NCBI RefSeq assembly: GCF_965363235.1
Contig: NC_134851.1
Location: 56,052,833-56,116,832 of the forward strand
Length of the DNA stretch: 64,000 nt
Source: Mytilus galloprovincialis
Taxonomy: Eukaryota; Mollusca; Bivalvia; Mytilida; Mytilidae
Reading direction: 5' to 3'
Shown: one piece after another, positions 44,095 to 56,664 of the stretch
Layout of the letters: each line of letters begins with the position of its first letter
Numbering within the stretch: position 1 is the stretch's first letter
Notes under the pieces: generated by a model
Database searches by the model: none
What the model saw: the letters and a program-made list of their open reading frames with translations, nothing else
What the model was told of the DNA's origin: nothing
Position numbers and translations under genes: made by a program

Positions 44095-44215
44095 AATTTT
44101 TACTAATATTGCCTTTATTTACCACTGTTCTCTTTTTAACTACTATTGCCTTTATTAATTACTGTTGACTTTTTTGTTATTACTGTTACCTTTATTAACC
44201 TCTGTTTTTCTTATT
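44095..44215. repeat. Short tandem repeat just upstream of the 190-residue gene
   Basis: Three approximate units of 40-45 bases, each containing a TTACTRTTGCCTTTATTAA-like box (TACTAATATTGCCTTTATTT, ACTACTATTGCCTTTATTAA, TTACTGTTACCTTTATTAAC). It lies 20-140 bases before the ATG. Confidence 0.5.
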
Positions 44216-46436
44216 TACGCTCTGAAATAAGAAATTCAAATAAATCACAATGAGCAATAAAAATATTTGAAAAGTTCATATTAAAAAAAGAAAGTAACAT
44301 CACAAAAATACCGAACTCCGATTACTACTGTGATTACTGTAGATTGATTATTATCCGTTGAATTCCAGTTATTGCGGATGTCGGAGGTGAACCACGAATT
44401 AAAATGTTTCTTTTTGAATTTGACTGTCGCATGTATCCGTTTAACTCACTCCCGCTGGCAGAAAACAGAAAGTGTCAAATCCCCAACTGAGAGCTGCAAA
44501 GCTCTAAATACAGTATTGTTATTCCATATTTTTTTTATTGGTAATGAAGACAAGGTTGATGACAAAAATATTTCTAAATAAACTGCCCTATTTGATTTTA
44601 ACGTAGTTCTCTTTTTATTCAAAGAAGTGAGACATCTTGTTTTATCATTTATCATCATACTTTCCTGATGAACGGACGAAGAATGCCTCTACAGTTTCAA
44701 TGTGAAATTCTTGGTATATTTTAAATCCGAAAGACGAATTTTAGAATAATTCTCCAAATACGACTCAAACTATCAAAATTGTGTTTTGAATAATTCATAA
44801 TAAAAAAACTGATTCAGACAAAGTTCAACTCACTTCATAAGTGACATAAAGCTTCCTTACATCCCAATTATTTGGTCCCCAGTTTTTTTTTTCATTGGCA
44901 ATCATACAACATATTCTTATTTTGATTGAAGACAGATCTTTAATAAAATCTTAGACACTAGTTGAATTTGTTTGAAGATTAGAATTACGTCAGTTCTTTT
45001 CTTCGTAATCATTGACCTTGAATAATCAAACATAACTTAATGAATTAGTATATACTCATTTAACATTAACACTCCAATCAATGTTGGATGTCCTTATTTT
45101 GTTTATGCTTCAATTATTCAGGTATTTTTTTCCTTTATTTTGAACATTATTATCTATCTATTCATGACTTTTGAACTGTGGGTTACTACGATTGACTTTC
45201 CTTATCTATATATATTTTGATCTTTATTCTCTACTTTTCATAATTGAGTACCTTCACATTCTTTATGCTGCATTGATATTTCCATTCTTTCTTTTTTCCA
45301 TTTTTCTACACTTCATCTGTATCCTCATACTTTTCATTTCATTTTTTTGTAGAATTGAACGACATGCAGAAAAGTTTGAAGTTCTTTGGAGGCAGTTGCT
45401 TTTACTGAACATTGAGTTATCTGGTTATTTCGATTATGTAAAATACCGCGAAAGGTTGTGCATAACTTAAAAGTTTTATATAACATTTTCATTAAACAAT
45501 AGTCATTTATTGTCGTCCAGTGTAACAGTCTGCAACCATTTTCATGCCAACTTACTTGTAGGCTTACATATGAATTTGCTTACTTTTTATGTTGATAAAG
45601 GGCATACGATACAGTTTTGATCCCGTATTTACATTTTGATAAACATTTCCATATAGACTATTTTTTACCTGATTAAATAAAATATGTAATAAAATATATA
45701 CCTGCATGTGCTACTTTTTGAGTAAAATGAGGTCGAAATTTTGTATATTTGCTCAAAATTCTAATTTGTGGCCATATTTTCCCTTTTGAAAGAAATACAT
45801 AACTTGTTTGTTTTAAAAGATAAACACAATTTTTTTTTGTTAAATAATTTGTAATTTCTATATTTTATAGGTATCCTAAAAATGAATACATTTTTTAATC
45901 AGAAATAACTCATATTCATCAAATGTTCATGAATGTAAAAAAAAAACCAACATCATTTTTTGCTGTATATTTATCAAATTTAAAACAAATTGCACTATTT
46001 ACGTTTTCATGAAACACATAATCTTCTCGCGTAATCAAACCAAATGACATTTTTAAAAAGAGGGGTCCATGAACTCGTTTTCAAGTTAAATAAGTTTGAA
46101 TGATAAAAATCAGTCGAAAACCAAAAATCCCCTTCACCCTTGATTTCTTTTTCGTTGCACCAACCTTATATTTTGAGATCGTATAATTATATTTTTTTTT
46201 AATAAAAAGCTTAATCAGATTCCGTTGGAAAGGACAACTGTATACAATTGACCTTCTATGACAATTAGCAATCAACACATCAAATCAAACATTTAATAAA
46301 AAGGAGAGGAGATGGAATATACCAATGTGTTCATGTTTTAGTCTTTTGAGAGATAATAAGATCAAAATGACCGTTTCAGATCAAAATTGGTTAACTAGCG
46401 CTGATGTTGTCTTGAACTTGAACTAATGTGTTTATA
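44216..46436. other. AT-rich non-coding sequence
   Basis: A possible donor GAA|GTGAGTTG on the minus strand (exon end 44834) could serve a first exon of the 190-residue gene. A family 2 head is at about 44295-44322 and a family 1 tail at about 44885-44925. The 99-codon frame near 45.2-45.5 kb is low-complexity, hydrophobic and unsupported. Confidence 0.4.
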
Positions 46437-46760
46437 AAATTGAGAATGGAAATGGGGAATGTGCCAAAGAGACAACAACCCGACCATAGAAAAAAACAAC
46501 AGCAGAAGGTCACCAACAGGTCTTCAATGTAGCGAGAAATTCCCGCACCCGGAAGCGTCCTTCAACTGGCCCCTACACAAATATATACTAGTTCAGTGAT
46601 AATGAACGCCATACTAATTTCCAATTTAATAGAAACTAAAATTAAAATAATACAAGACTAACAAAGGCCAGAGGCTCCTGACTTTAGACAGGCGCAAAAA
46701 TGCGGCGGGGTTAAACATGTTTGTGAGATCTCAACCCTCCCCTATACCTCTATTCATATT
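46437..46760 (-). repeat. Dispersed repeat family 1-type, minus copy
   Basis: GAGAATGGAAATGGGGAATG, GCCAAAGAGACAACAACCCG, AGGCTCCTGACTTTAGACAG, GCGGCGGGGTTAAACATG. The order is the reverse of the plus copies. Confidence 0.65.
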
Positions 46761-46834
46761 TGTAAAAACAACTGTTTGATTGGTGCTAAACGCTTTTCAC
46801 TACAACGCTATTTTTTGTCGGTCAAATTTTCTTT

Positions 46835-47010
46835 GTGTATGAAGCCGGTGTGCTCGGAGAGAACCTCCGACCTACGGTATGAAAACTAACAACTCTAGTC
46901 AATTAAGATTGGAGTCGAGTTCAACTGTCTCCTGAGATATTAGAAGTCACAACCTTACAGTTGACTGTCTAGGGATACAGTAGTTCGAATTTTCAGAGCA
47001 CTAGGCCATT
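46835..47010. repeat. Unassigned dispersed element
   Basis: GAAGCCGGTGTGCTCGGAGA, ACCTCCGACCTACGG, ATTGGAGTCGAGTTCAAC and AGTAGTTCGAATTTTCAGAG. The last resembles a tRNA-like B box, but no full A/B promoter or tRNA fold could be built. I recall the first block as common in molluscs. Confidence 0.3.
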
Positions 47011-49381
47011 ATGGACAATCGGAAATAAACAGCAATAGAATTTGATGGTTGCATTCATTTTAAATGATACCTATAAACTGATTAATCATATCCAATATGA
47101 ATTAATTTCCGTTTTTAACGATGTCACAACGTTTTGGAGTAGTTAAATAAACATTTTCAAGTCTATATCATGTATATGTGATATCAGGTTTATGGGGATA
47201 TCATATTTTTTTTCTGTTTTTCTATGTTTGAAGAAAGGTATAGTGCAACTCAAACGAATATTTATTTGGACCCTTACTTCTACCACTTTTGGTATCTCTC
47301 GTCTCTTTTTGGAAATTTTATTGAATTACCATATACTTAATTTGTAGTTTTTCTGATTGCACTCTAGTAGATTTTTCAAATTTGTGTTATGGTAATGACA
47401 AAATAGATGGATGATGGTATTGACAGGCTGAGAACAAAGGCAATTTATATATACATTAAAAAAATATTTTATTATTAAAATATAAATATAAGAGCATGTA
47501 CATATTCGTTTTTAATAATAATAAAACTCTGAAAGTTATTGTGTATTTATTCTTTAGATAACTTCTCTAATTTGTGAAACATATTTTTTTTCAAGTGTAA
47601 GCCAGTTTGTATCTAACATTTTGATAATACGCACATCATCCAATTTTGGTCCTCATTTCATTCCACCTTAACTTTTTCACTTGTAAACGTTTTACAGAAT
47701 AAGAATCAAATGCCTGTATTTATACACCAAACTATACCGCACTGTTAACCGAAATTTTGGATACACCAAAGCAGGAACTTTATATCTGAGACACGGGCTT
47801 TATGTGCCTGAAGTTTAGAATTCATTTATATATTTCTGTTTTATTCAAAATTATCAGTAAATTGTGTGTTCTACAAGAATCAGCAGTTAATTGCCTTTAA
47901 CTGACATTTTAATAACCATAATATGCTACAGAGTTTAAGATTTACCTTTATGCGTAGGAACTGTTTAGTTTTTATTGATATACTACATGACAGGGCCAAC
48001 TTAGGTGGTGTTACATTTTCTGTCTAAATCAAAGTTTGTACTTAGGGTATTTTAAACACTTGCAGTGAAGTGAAATATGTTTTGCTCCGTGTTTAATGCC
48101 CCATAGTGACATTGAGGATAGGAACAACTATAAAAGCGCTGCTCATTTACTTTGTTTAGGAGTTGTTATGTTTTATTTATACTTTCTATTCAATCCATTT
48201 CATCACAAGGGAAGTTTAAGTGTGGTATCGAATTACCTGCTGAAGTCGACACAAATTGAACTCAAAGCTGTAAACTTAAGTAGACCTACCAAATACACAT
48301 TATATAGAACACAAATTATCAAGTTATTGGGTTCTTGTTTAAATTCGTGCTGTTTATGAACAGATAATTTCATAATCAGAATACGAATTAAACATTCAAT
48401 AGCTTTCGAACTGTTTATAATCCAAACAATTCTTTTTTTCGACGACAGTATATCGCTTCGTTCATTACTTTTTAATCTGTCTATCATCTCTCCGCGATAT
48501 TGTTATCTGTTCTGCCTGGATTACTGAAAAATAAAAAAAAGCATATATGGCTTTCCTGTTTAAATCGTTTGAAACTAGTCAATTTTGGGGCTATTTTTAT
48601 CTTGCTGTTATGTGTGAGTCAAGGCTCAGTGCTGAACCCCGTACGTTGACGTATAATAGTTGACTTTTACATGGATAATTCTATCATTGGAATTCATAAC
48701 ACATTGTTAAACCTGTATATGCATCTTAATATTTTTGATGATATACATTTAGATCTTAATATGTTAGAAATATATTTTAAAAATACAAAATTGTAAGAGT
48801 ATGTAGTATATGGGTTTTAAACATTTTAAAACATGAATAAGGAAGACTGATGTACTTTTTTGCTTCGTAACTGAATTATATCCTAGTAAAATCGGATTGA
48901 TCATCACAGGTTAAACTCTAATATCATTGATTCTTTTTTTAAATAAGTGTGCGTCTCAGAGTTTAGTTCCTGTGATTTGATGTGTGTTTAAACATATGTT
49001 AAAGTATTTAAATTATGTCCGTGACTTCAATTACCATAGAATCCATTTAAAAAACCATTGAAAGTAAAATAACGAGATAAATCTACACATAAAGTATTAA
49101 GATATTTGAGAAAAATCAGAATAAATAGGCATTGAAGAGTAAGATCAACTGTATAAGAACATCTTAACTGCTTTAAACAATTTTTGAAAGTAAAATTTCA
49201 TTAAATGAATTATAAAAAATATACAATAAACGTGATTTAAAAAGAAAAGTCCTGGATAAGATAAAATATATACCCTTAGGCCACTACCTTAAAGATAGTT
49301 CTCCTTACGAGATAAATCTCTTCAGAAAACAATGCTGAATAATTTCACAAAAGTAGCAAAAACTATTGAATATATACATAC
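47011..49381. other. Intergenic or 3' part of the HEPN gene
   Basis: If the gene to the right continues, its 3' exons would lie here or beyond. A repeat fragment sits at about 48605-48690, partner of 63896-63960 (GTGTGAGTCAAGGCTCAGTG against GTGTGAGCCAATGCTCCGTG). No exon is firmly supported. Confidence 0.4.
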
Positions 49382-49525
49382 GTTATTATCTTTAAGAGCA
49401 GGAACATTTGATGTGGACTTATATTCAACTACGTTAGATATGTCAATGTTATTTTGCTTCAATGTCTGGTTTTTTAATTCTATACATCTTTTCTGAAAAT
49501 CCGTACCTCCTATATTTTTAATAGC
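49382..49525 (-). CDS. HEPN-1 exon c (AIKNIGG)
   Basis: Acceptor TTTTTCAG|GCTATT and donor AATAAC|GTATGT give 48 codons, AIKNIGGTDFQKRCIELKNQ and onward. The pattern 'I..(I/L)GG..F...C.ELK' is the C-terminal helix of DZIP3-like HEPN domains and matches exon 56045-55901. Phase 0 at both ends. Confidence 0.7.
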
Positions 49526-49960
49526 CTGAAAAAGATAACAGACAAATATCAATGTTGTAGTTATATATTTTACAAATTAAAAACCGTTTTTGAAGAAGAA
49601 TATTTAAAAAAAATGGCTTCTAATGATCTTATTAAAAAAGAGAACAACATTTGAAGCCTTTCGGGTTTTAGTTCAATGGTTAATATGTTTATTACATATA
49701 CCAGGGACCACATTCGACACGATAATGTAGGTATTCATAGACGATAACTGTCTTATTTTATCACACCGCTTCTGACTGCTTTTGGTGGTTTAATCAAGGC
49801 AAAATTATATTGAAAATATTTAATTACGATTTTAGTAAATTTTAAACGCTAGACTTTATTAACAGACATAACGAAACGAAACAACTCTCATATTGCTCAC
49901 CAATGTAAGATAGATATTTTATTATAAACGAATCAACAAAAGATTGTTCGAAAACGTTAC

Positions 49961-50199
49961 CTTAGTAATAGCTGTCCAGTACTCCTCAAATGTTCGATTT
50001 GACAAGAAAAAATCTTGTCTACCGGCTATTTCCATCCAATAATACATAATCGTTGATATATCGGGTGATATATTTGTACTTTCACTTTTATCTTCACTTT
50101 TATTTTCTACTGGTAGTTGTTTTGAAACTTGAATGTCTGTATATTTTCCGATCAAGAAGATCATCAGTGATAAATCAAAATCAGCTGATTTAGGTTTAT
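49961..50199 (-). CDS. HEPN-1 exon b, catalytic motif lost
   Basis: Acceptor ATCTCAG|ATAAACC (phase 1), donor ACTAAG|GTAACG (phase 0). It encodes KPKSADFDLSLMIFLIGKYT, an acidic insertion, then DISTIMYYWMEIAGRQ and FEEYWTAITK. DZIP3-like HEPN domains normally read ..DL.RIKYYRNE.AH. here. In this domain the Arg of R-x4-H is Trp and the His is Gly, so RNase-type catalysis is not expected. Confidence 0.75.
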
Positions 50200-50983
50200 C
50201 TGAGATATGAAGTAAAAAGTAGACCATTTTAGGTAATGTTAACGGCTTTTAATGCTAGTATGATGTTATTTATCAGAAAAAAGGTTTCTTGGAATACCTG
50301 GTACGCCCAGAAATATAACATACTTTATCAGGACATGTATGCTATTTAGTTTCTAATACAGTGAATGAGAATGATGTTCGTAATCGTAGGATGAGCGTGA
50401 GTTAATAGTTACAAGTGAGTAATTCAGTATTTGTTTGTTCCCTAAATAATTTTTATGTAGAAATGTTCTTGTAGAATATCGAATCTAGCCACATCTTTTT
50501 GTGATATTTATTGTTATAATCTGCGTGAAGTATTTACGCAATCATCTGTTGTTTATATTCATTTGTTCATTGACATGAAGTTATTGTGTGTATCACTTTG
50601 AGGTTGAAATGATGTATAATGCTTTTTCTGGGTGCTCAAGAAGTGTTTTTTTTTTATATTCTTGAGGTTCTTTTTTAAAATACACTATGCAAAAAATGCA
50701 AGATTAGTTTTGCAATTTAAGAAAAATCTGCATACAAGTATATGTATAAGATATCAAATTTAAAGTTCTTTTTATTTTTATCAATTTCGTAGTCGCATAA
50801 TTGTCACTAATAAAAACCTCGCAATATTTTGTGTAAAAAGTACATAAAGTTAAAAAAAAACCTAATCAGAGATAACATGCTTAATATACAGTTGATTTAT
50901 TCTAATTTTTTATTTGTATTTAAAATATCTACTTGAGATAATGTCAATTTTAAAGTTTATTCGTACAGTTTTATCTAATATAC

Positions 50984-51234
50984 CTTTTCGTGGAAACAGT
51001 TTATCCCACTGAGCTGGATTTAGATTTCCGTTACTCTTTAACTTAATCAACTCATGAGATCTTTTCCTTAGTTCATTTTGCAGCACATCGGGATCAAACT
51101 CTTTGTCGAATATAATTCTAATAGCAGACGGAGCAATTTTCAGTAACAAATGTGCAATCAGTAAAAAGTTTGCTTCTTCTTGACTAATGGAAGTTGCCGT
51201 TCTTGATGTAGCTTCGTTTGTTCCAATGTCGAAT
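50984..51234 (-). CDS. HEPN-1 exon a
   Basis: Encodes FDIGTNEATSRTATSISQEE, then ANFLLIAHLLLKIAPSAIRI, IFDKEFDP, and AQWDKLFPRKG. This is the classic N-terminal half of a DZIP3/hRUL138-like HEPN domain (N(F/Y)LR.A.L....P.A.R..FD.EF, then QW.LLFP..G). Donor GAAAAG|GTATAT in phase 1. The acceptor GTATAAG|ATTCG is weak, but its phase fits the 16-nt microexon at 53658-53643. Confidence 0.75.
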
Positions 51235-51309
51235 CTTATACAAAAATAGCATTGATAATGATTGGAATATAAATATGTTAAAAAGAATTTTCGTAAAAAA
51301 AACCTTTCT

Positions 51310-51600
51310 CACTGAAAAGTAAAATAAAATCACAAAAATACGGACAGTCCCTAATTAAATTGCAAAATCAAAAGTTTAAACACAACAAACGAGTGGATAA
51401 CAACTGTCATATTCCTTACTTGGTAGAGGCATTTTCTTATGTAGAAATTGGTGGATTAAACCTGAGAAAAAACTAGCAAAACCTCTTACTTATTTGACAG
51501 TCGCATTAAATTCCATTATATGACATTGATTTGTGAATATGACAAATAGACACAATAGGTAAAATTGTTAAAAATAGGGGTACAACAACAACATGAACCC
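51310..51600 (+). repeat. Dispersed repeat family 2 (in intron)
   Basis: AAGTAAAATAAAATCACAAA, ACAAACGAGTGGATAACAAC, CCTTACTTGGTAGAGGCATT, CCTCTTACTTATTTGACAG. A family 3 tail (GGGGGTGATCACAGGTGCTC) follows at about 51610. Confidence 0.7.
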
Positions 51601-51859
51601 TCTCTTAAACCGGGGGTGATCACAGGTGCTCGGAAGTGCAAGCAGATCATTCGTGTTACACATTTTATTATAAAACCAGAAAAAGTCTAATTCGGTATAT
51701 GATGGCGTCCGTCAATATTTACGAAGTAATAATTTCAACTTGACATTATAGTACTCTTGGTTTTAAAATTAAAAGGTCAACATTGGGAAGCCAACACATC
51801 TCTTGTTTCGTAAAGTTTTGTTTCCTATTGACCATCATTGTCAATTTCTAGATGTAAGT

Positions 51860-52120
51860 CTGAAACAAATGGCAATATCAAAAGCTGAAACACATCAAAC
51901 GAATGGACAACTGTCATATTTTTGACTTGGTGCTGGCATTTTCTTATGTGGAAAATTGGGGATGGAACCTGGGTTTATAGCAATATTAACTTCTCACCTG
52001 TATGACAATCGCATCAAATTCCATTATACATGTGTTGCCTACGATGCAAACAAAACAAACAGACATAATAGGTAAAAATGTCAATAATACAGCAGTCAAC
52101 CTTGTGCTATAATCCTAATC
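51860..52120 (+). repeat. Dispersed repeat family 2 (in intron)
   Basis: AAAAGCTGAAACACATCAAA, CGAATGGACAACTGTCATAT, TTATAGCAATATTAACTTCTC, ACAGCAGTCAACCTTGTG. Confidence 0.7.
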
Positions 52121-53264
52121 ACTAAAAACATACAAGGAAGCACAAAATGGCATACAGACCAAACCTATTAGTAAACATTTAAGACAAAAATAAACGAATT
52201 TACCATAGTACAGTAACATGGGATCTATAAATACAGATGTTTGAAGTAGCAGCAAAAGTCACATAGACAAAGTCATGTATGTAACGAAGAAACATAAAAA
52301 GGCATATAGACAAAGCACATAGCAAAAATGAACTCATTCAACCAAGTCAACACTGAATTAAGGCTGACACTTACAAAGTTTATTGATAATGTCCATTTTT
52401 TGGCATGACAGTGTACAAAAAAATTGTAGTATTATATCAATAGACATGCAATAAAGGTCAACATTACGTTTATGTGAGGAGTCACATCATCCTTATTTTT
52501 AGGGTTTGGCTATGATTTATGTCTTTTGGGGTTTGATCTGCTTTTCAACATTTGTACAATATCTTTGATTAACAAATATTTTAGACTCTAGCATCACTGA
52601 ACACGCTGAAGAGACATTCATTCTAAAATTCATATTTTGTATATTTACATTTTTATCGTTCATGTTATCAAATATCATGAATATGTTGGTTGCATTAAAC
52701 CACAATATCACATTTTTCCTTATTCATTTCATTCATTCATATTAGGCAACAGTTAGTTTAATTTAAATAAACCCACATAAAACACAATTAGAGGCCCGAA
52801 GGAGCCGGTGTCGCTTATCTAGGTATATGTGTATCTCCAAAAACTTATACTTTTCCACTTTGTGGACTAGACTAGAATTCATGACACAAATCATGTATTG
52901 CTGATTTTTTTCTCTTAATTATAGTTTCAGACGCTTTTTTGAAATGAAATACCACAATAAAGATTGTGACCAAATTTGGATTAATTTTGCTCATATAACT
53001 AGCAGTTTTACATCTGTTTTAAGTTACCACCGACGGACAAACGACGCATCCTCATGTGATGAGAAATGCTTGGGAACTTTTCGATTCCGCCATCGACTCA
53101 TATTCAATAATAACATCATATATTACATATATTCTGAGTTAAAGAATTTATAGACATATGTAGGAGCTACCAAACTGTCAACCAATTACATGTAAATGCA
53201 TATGCAAATATTATTAGAAAAAATATATCAGTTAAAAACAGAAAAACCTACTTTTATATGTTTG

Positions 53265-53405
53265 GCTATAAAAAGTAAAATCACAAAAATACTGAACTTA
53301 GAGGAAAATCAATTCGGAAAATCCTTAATCACATGACAAAATCAAATAACAAAACGCATCAAAAATGAATGGACAAAAACTGTCATATTCCTGACTTGGT
53401 ACAGC
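53265..53405 (+). repeat. Dispersed repeat family 2, 5' part (in intron)
   Basis: AAAGTAAAATCACAAAAATA, CTGAACTTAGAGGAAAATCA, AAAATGAATGGACAAAAACT. It shares the CTTAGAGG and CAATTCGG variants with the copy at 60690, so the two are a subfamily. Confidence 0.75.
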
Positions 53406-53642
53406 ATAAGCGTTTCTATTTATGATAACCATTATGTCAAAAATTCTGCTTTTTGATGTGTAAGAATTTCACCAATACCTTTCTGTGAAATTTGTAAACT
53501 CAATTTCGTAGATTAAATCGTTATCTTGTCATGAGATAATAGTGACAATAAAATGTAAAATATTTGCATAAACTATTCACAAATTCAAAACTTATTGTTT
53601 GGAGATTGCCCAAAAGGAAAGGTAAAGTTACAAAATACTTAC

Positions 53643-53658
53643 ATATAATCAAGAATTC
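53643..53658 (-). CDS. 16-nt microexon linking the two HEPN domains
   Basis: TTTGTTCACAG|GAATTCTTGATTATAT|GTAAGT: strong acceptor and donor 16 bases apart. It joins exon 56045-55901 (phase 1) to exon 51234-50984 (phase 2) in frame, giving ..N-R-I-L-D-Y-I-F-D-I... Neither neighbouring exon would be in frame without it. The evidence is phase logic plus splice sites. Confidence 0.55.
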
Positions 53659-53669
53659 CTGTGAACAAA

Positions 53670-54000
53670 GAAAAATAAAGCATTAAAGGGGCACTAGGTG
53701 CGAGATATATGAAAAATCAAAAATATGATTTCTTTTTTAATCATTAATGAAAATGAAGTAGGTGAATATTTTTCGCTTTTAGGCGACATTATGCGTCAAT
53801 TTTGTCAAAATAAGCTAGTAAAGACCTTTAAAAATCCAATTGCACGAGTTCGAAATCTATTTTATCTATATTTATGTGTAAATCGTTTACATGACCAACG
53901 GAGGTCTTTGGAGGCCAACTCGATAGATAATTTATTAGATGGCTTCTGGACTTAAATACACACGCAACGAAGATCATGCCCTGTAAATTATTCATTTTCG
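53670..54000. repeat. Unassigned sequence in intron, perhaps a dispersed repeat
   Basis: AAAGGGGCACTAGGTGCGAG at the left edge is a block I recall from bivalve repeats. The 76-codon plus-strand frame inside has no domain and is antisense to the HEPN gene. Confidence 0.3.
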
Positions 54001-55900
54001 CCTTTTTATAAATTGGGTTAATGTTTTACATTGTTATAAATAGATTATGAGAATTTGAATCAAATCGTTGAACATGAATTCGACATCTAGTTCCTCTATG
54101 GGTCGTCATTCAAAAAGACTCTCCTGTCACACATGTATCAATGTAGATCTTCAAATAAGAACTTATTAAATAGAGAGTAATAAGTACAATGTGTATTTAT
54201 GTTAAATCTTTTTACATTCCTTGAATGATGAATAGTTCATTTGCCAATTCCAGTTATTCACCCTGTAATTAGAGATTCATTTTTAGTTGTCTCCCTTATG
54301 ATGGACATTAAGTCTTATTTTTAATGGAGAGCTAACAGACAGTACAAACTTACCTGTGCGTAATGTTAGTAAACTTTAAAGTTTTCAAATCATATAATTA
54401 CATTAATTTGTTGTTAAGCTAAATACTTTTTACATCAGAAATTGTTTTGCATGAAAGATTAGTTAAACCGCCGATATATCACTTTCAATTCATCATGTTT
54501 TATATTGGCAATAATCAATTTTGTCAGGTTTAAAACCAGTCTACGATTGACACAGGAAGGTTATTTATTTAAATTGTGTAATAACAGTATCAAATCTGTA
54601 ATAGGCGAATGGACTTTTCGTAGTAAACAAAACGATTGGCGATTATAAAGCGATGCAACTGTTTTATCCACTCTGTGTTCTTTTTAAAAACTAGACAGTA
54701 AATAGTAAAATCTCAAAAATACCCACACAGGTGCAAGTTGAATTCTACCTTTATATATACATAGAGCAGAGTACTACGACATCGATATATATATTTTTTG
54801 AGAGACTATCAGATGGATGTTCAAGAAACATCAACGAAGTGCTTTTTTTATGAAGTTAAGTCTAAATACATTTTTCATTCATGATTGTTAACGTCCAACG
54901 TGAGTGATTATCAAGAACTAAATTTAATACACCATGAAGATATCGGCATTTCAAGCATTTAAAGATATGCAGAAAAAATAAAGAAACAGTAAATAATCTC
55001 AAGAAGCTTACACAAATATTAAGATAGACAAACGGCAACTAAATTCAATATATTCAAATCAAATGGGGTTACAATAATGTAATAAAATATAATGTTGAGC
55101 ACTCTTGACTAGAATTACAAAAGCACAATTTTCCAAAACTGTAAATGGATTTACTTAAAAATTCTAAAGATTCCTTAGAAAATCTATAAAAATTTAATCC
55201 TAGATCATTTTCTATTTGAAATACAAATAAATCACATACAACGCCAAACAGGAGATATTTAAGATGAGGAAATAAAATAAATATCAAATGTGGCAATTCA
55301 TAAAACATTTCCCTAAATCTTACAAGATTTGTGTTCAGATAAAATCAAAAATTATTCTAAAGTTGTACGATGTACGAAAATCCTCTAAGGACCTGTTAAA
55401 TGACGAAAACCTACAAATCAATCACTATCATATTAGTATACTTTTGAATATTTCAATTAACAGAGTTATTAAATAAAATAAAGTAAAAAATAGCATTGAC
55501 TATCTTTAAAATCTAAACTATTTCCAGATGACAAAAACAAATGAAATGCGGAATTACATTGATTAAACATAAATAGAGAAGTTTAAATCAAATCATATCG
55601 AGAAAATGATACCACAAAAGCTGTCAGTGGTGTACGTTTCTACCCCGAGGGTATCAATTCAAAGTCTCTAAATGCTTAACTTATTTGATAAAAAAAATGT
55701 ATTTGAGAATATTATACTTAAAATATTATGAACTAAGAGAAAGATATAATTGAAGGCTCTTCTAGTTATCTTTCTTCTTCATTGGCATTAATGGTTTTGA
55801 TTACCTCAAACATATTGGAGGTTGGCATTTGTATAGATCACTTTTAGCAGTAATTACAATCAATTGCATAGAATTTTGTTGAAAATATATATTCACTTAC

Positions 55901-56045
55901 TATTAAAGCCTTGTGTATACGAATTATCTTTTTTAGCAATTTCTTTTATCTCTGTCAACATTTCAATGTAATTTACATTAAAATTGCTGACTTTCAACTC
56001 GTTACACTGATGCCGAAACCCTTTACCTCCTAGCCGTTCGATTAC
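55901..56045 (-). CDS. HEPN-2 exon c (VIERLGG)
   Basis: TTTTTACAG|GTAATC acceptor and TAATA|GTAAGT donor; 145 bases, phase 0 in and phase 1 out. VIERLGGKGFRHQCNELKVS is the C-terminal helix region of the domain, equivalent to exon 49525-49382. Confidence 0.75.
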
Positions 56046-56443
56046 CTGTAAAAAGAACAGAATTGCAGTTAGCTCTATAGCATCAGTTTATTTTATTTAT
56101 TTATTTATTTTTTAAATTGAACTGTTTTCTTCAAAGTTCATAAATTGACACAGTAGTATATATCCAAATATGAAGTAAAAGCGATTTTTACTTATCTACA
56201 TATAAAGTTTCGGTTTCAGGTTTTCATCAATATTTTTTTAAACAAAATTCTTTAAAATCATAACTGAACTGTTTTACTCCGTACAATCAGAAATTAAAAC
56301 CTAATTACTTTAGCTTTGTTAAATGGTAATTCCTCTACTTATTCGTCTAAGGTAAATAAGTATATATGATTAAAATGTATCCTTTGTCGTACTTGGTTTG
56401 CATCTTTTTTATTCAACTTTTTCCTTTTTAAAACATATTTTAC

Positions 56444-56664
56444 CCCAGAAATAACCATCCAATACTCGTCCATTTTTTCTTTTTCTAATTTTGTGTCTGT
56501 AGACCGTGCTATCACTCTCCTATAATATAAAAGTCTGGATAAATCTGCTTCGATACTGAAATCATTTTGATCAGTTGGCAACTTCTCATCTACATATTTT
56601 GTTTGTAGTACTTGTATCAAGCAAGCCATTATCTTCAAGTTTAAGGAATACGACGATGCTTGAC
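56444..56664 (-). CDS. HEPN-2 exon b, catalytic His lost
   Basis: CCTTACAG|GTCAAG acceptor (phase 1), TCTGGG|GTAAAA donor (phase 0). It encodes KIMACLIQVLQ, DFSIEADLSRLLYYRRVIAR and MDEYWMVISG. IEADL.R..YYR..(I/V)A is the DZIP3-like HEPN signature, but the expected final His of R-x4-H is Arg (RRVIAR), so catalysis is unlikely. Confidence 0.78.

Noticed and set aside
45171..45470. 99-codon hydrophobic plus-strand frame
   Set aside because: T-rich low-complexity sequence; no start context, paralogue or splice evidence.
46970..47005. B-box-like AGTTCGAATTTTC suggesting a tRNA or SINE
   Set aside because: No matching A box or cloverleaf could be drawn.
47554..47660. Possible last exon for the HEPN gene (ends ..NWLTLEKKYVSQIREVI, with AATAAA soon after the stop)
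   Set aside because: Peptide looks protein-like, but the only available acceptor is purine-rich and poor, and the phase could not be tied to exon 49525-49382.
52575..52640. GCATCACTGAACACGCTGAAGAGACATT, resembling hammerhead subfamily B on the plus strand
   Set aside because: The core is interrupted, and GAAA, stem III and the second stem I strand are absent; at best a relic.
53725..53955. 76-codon plus-strand frame
   Set aside because: Antisense within an intron of the HEPN gene, next to repeat-like sequence and without a domain.
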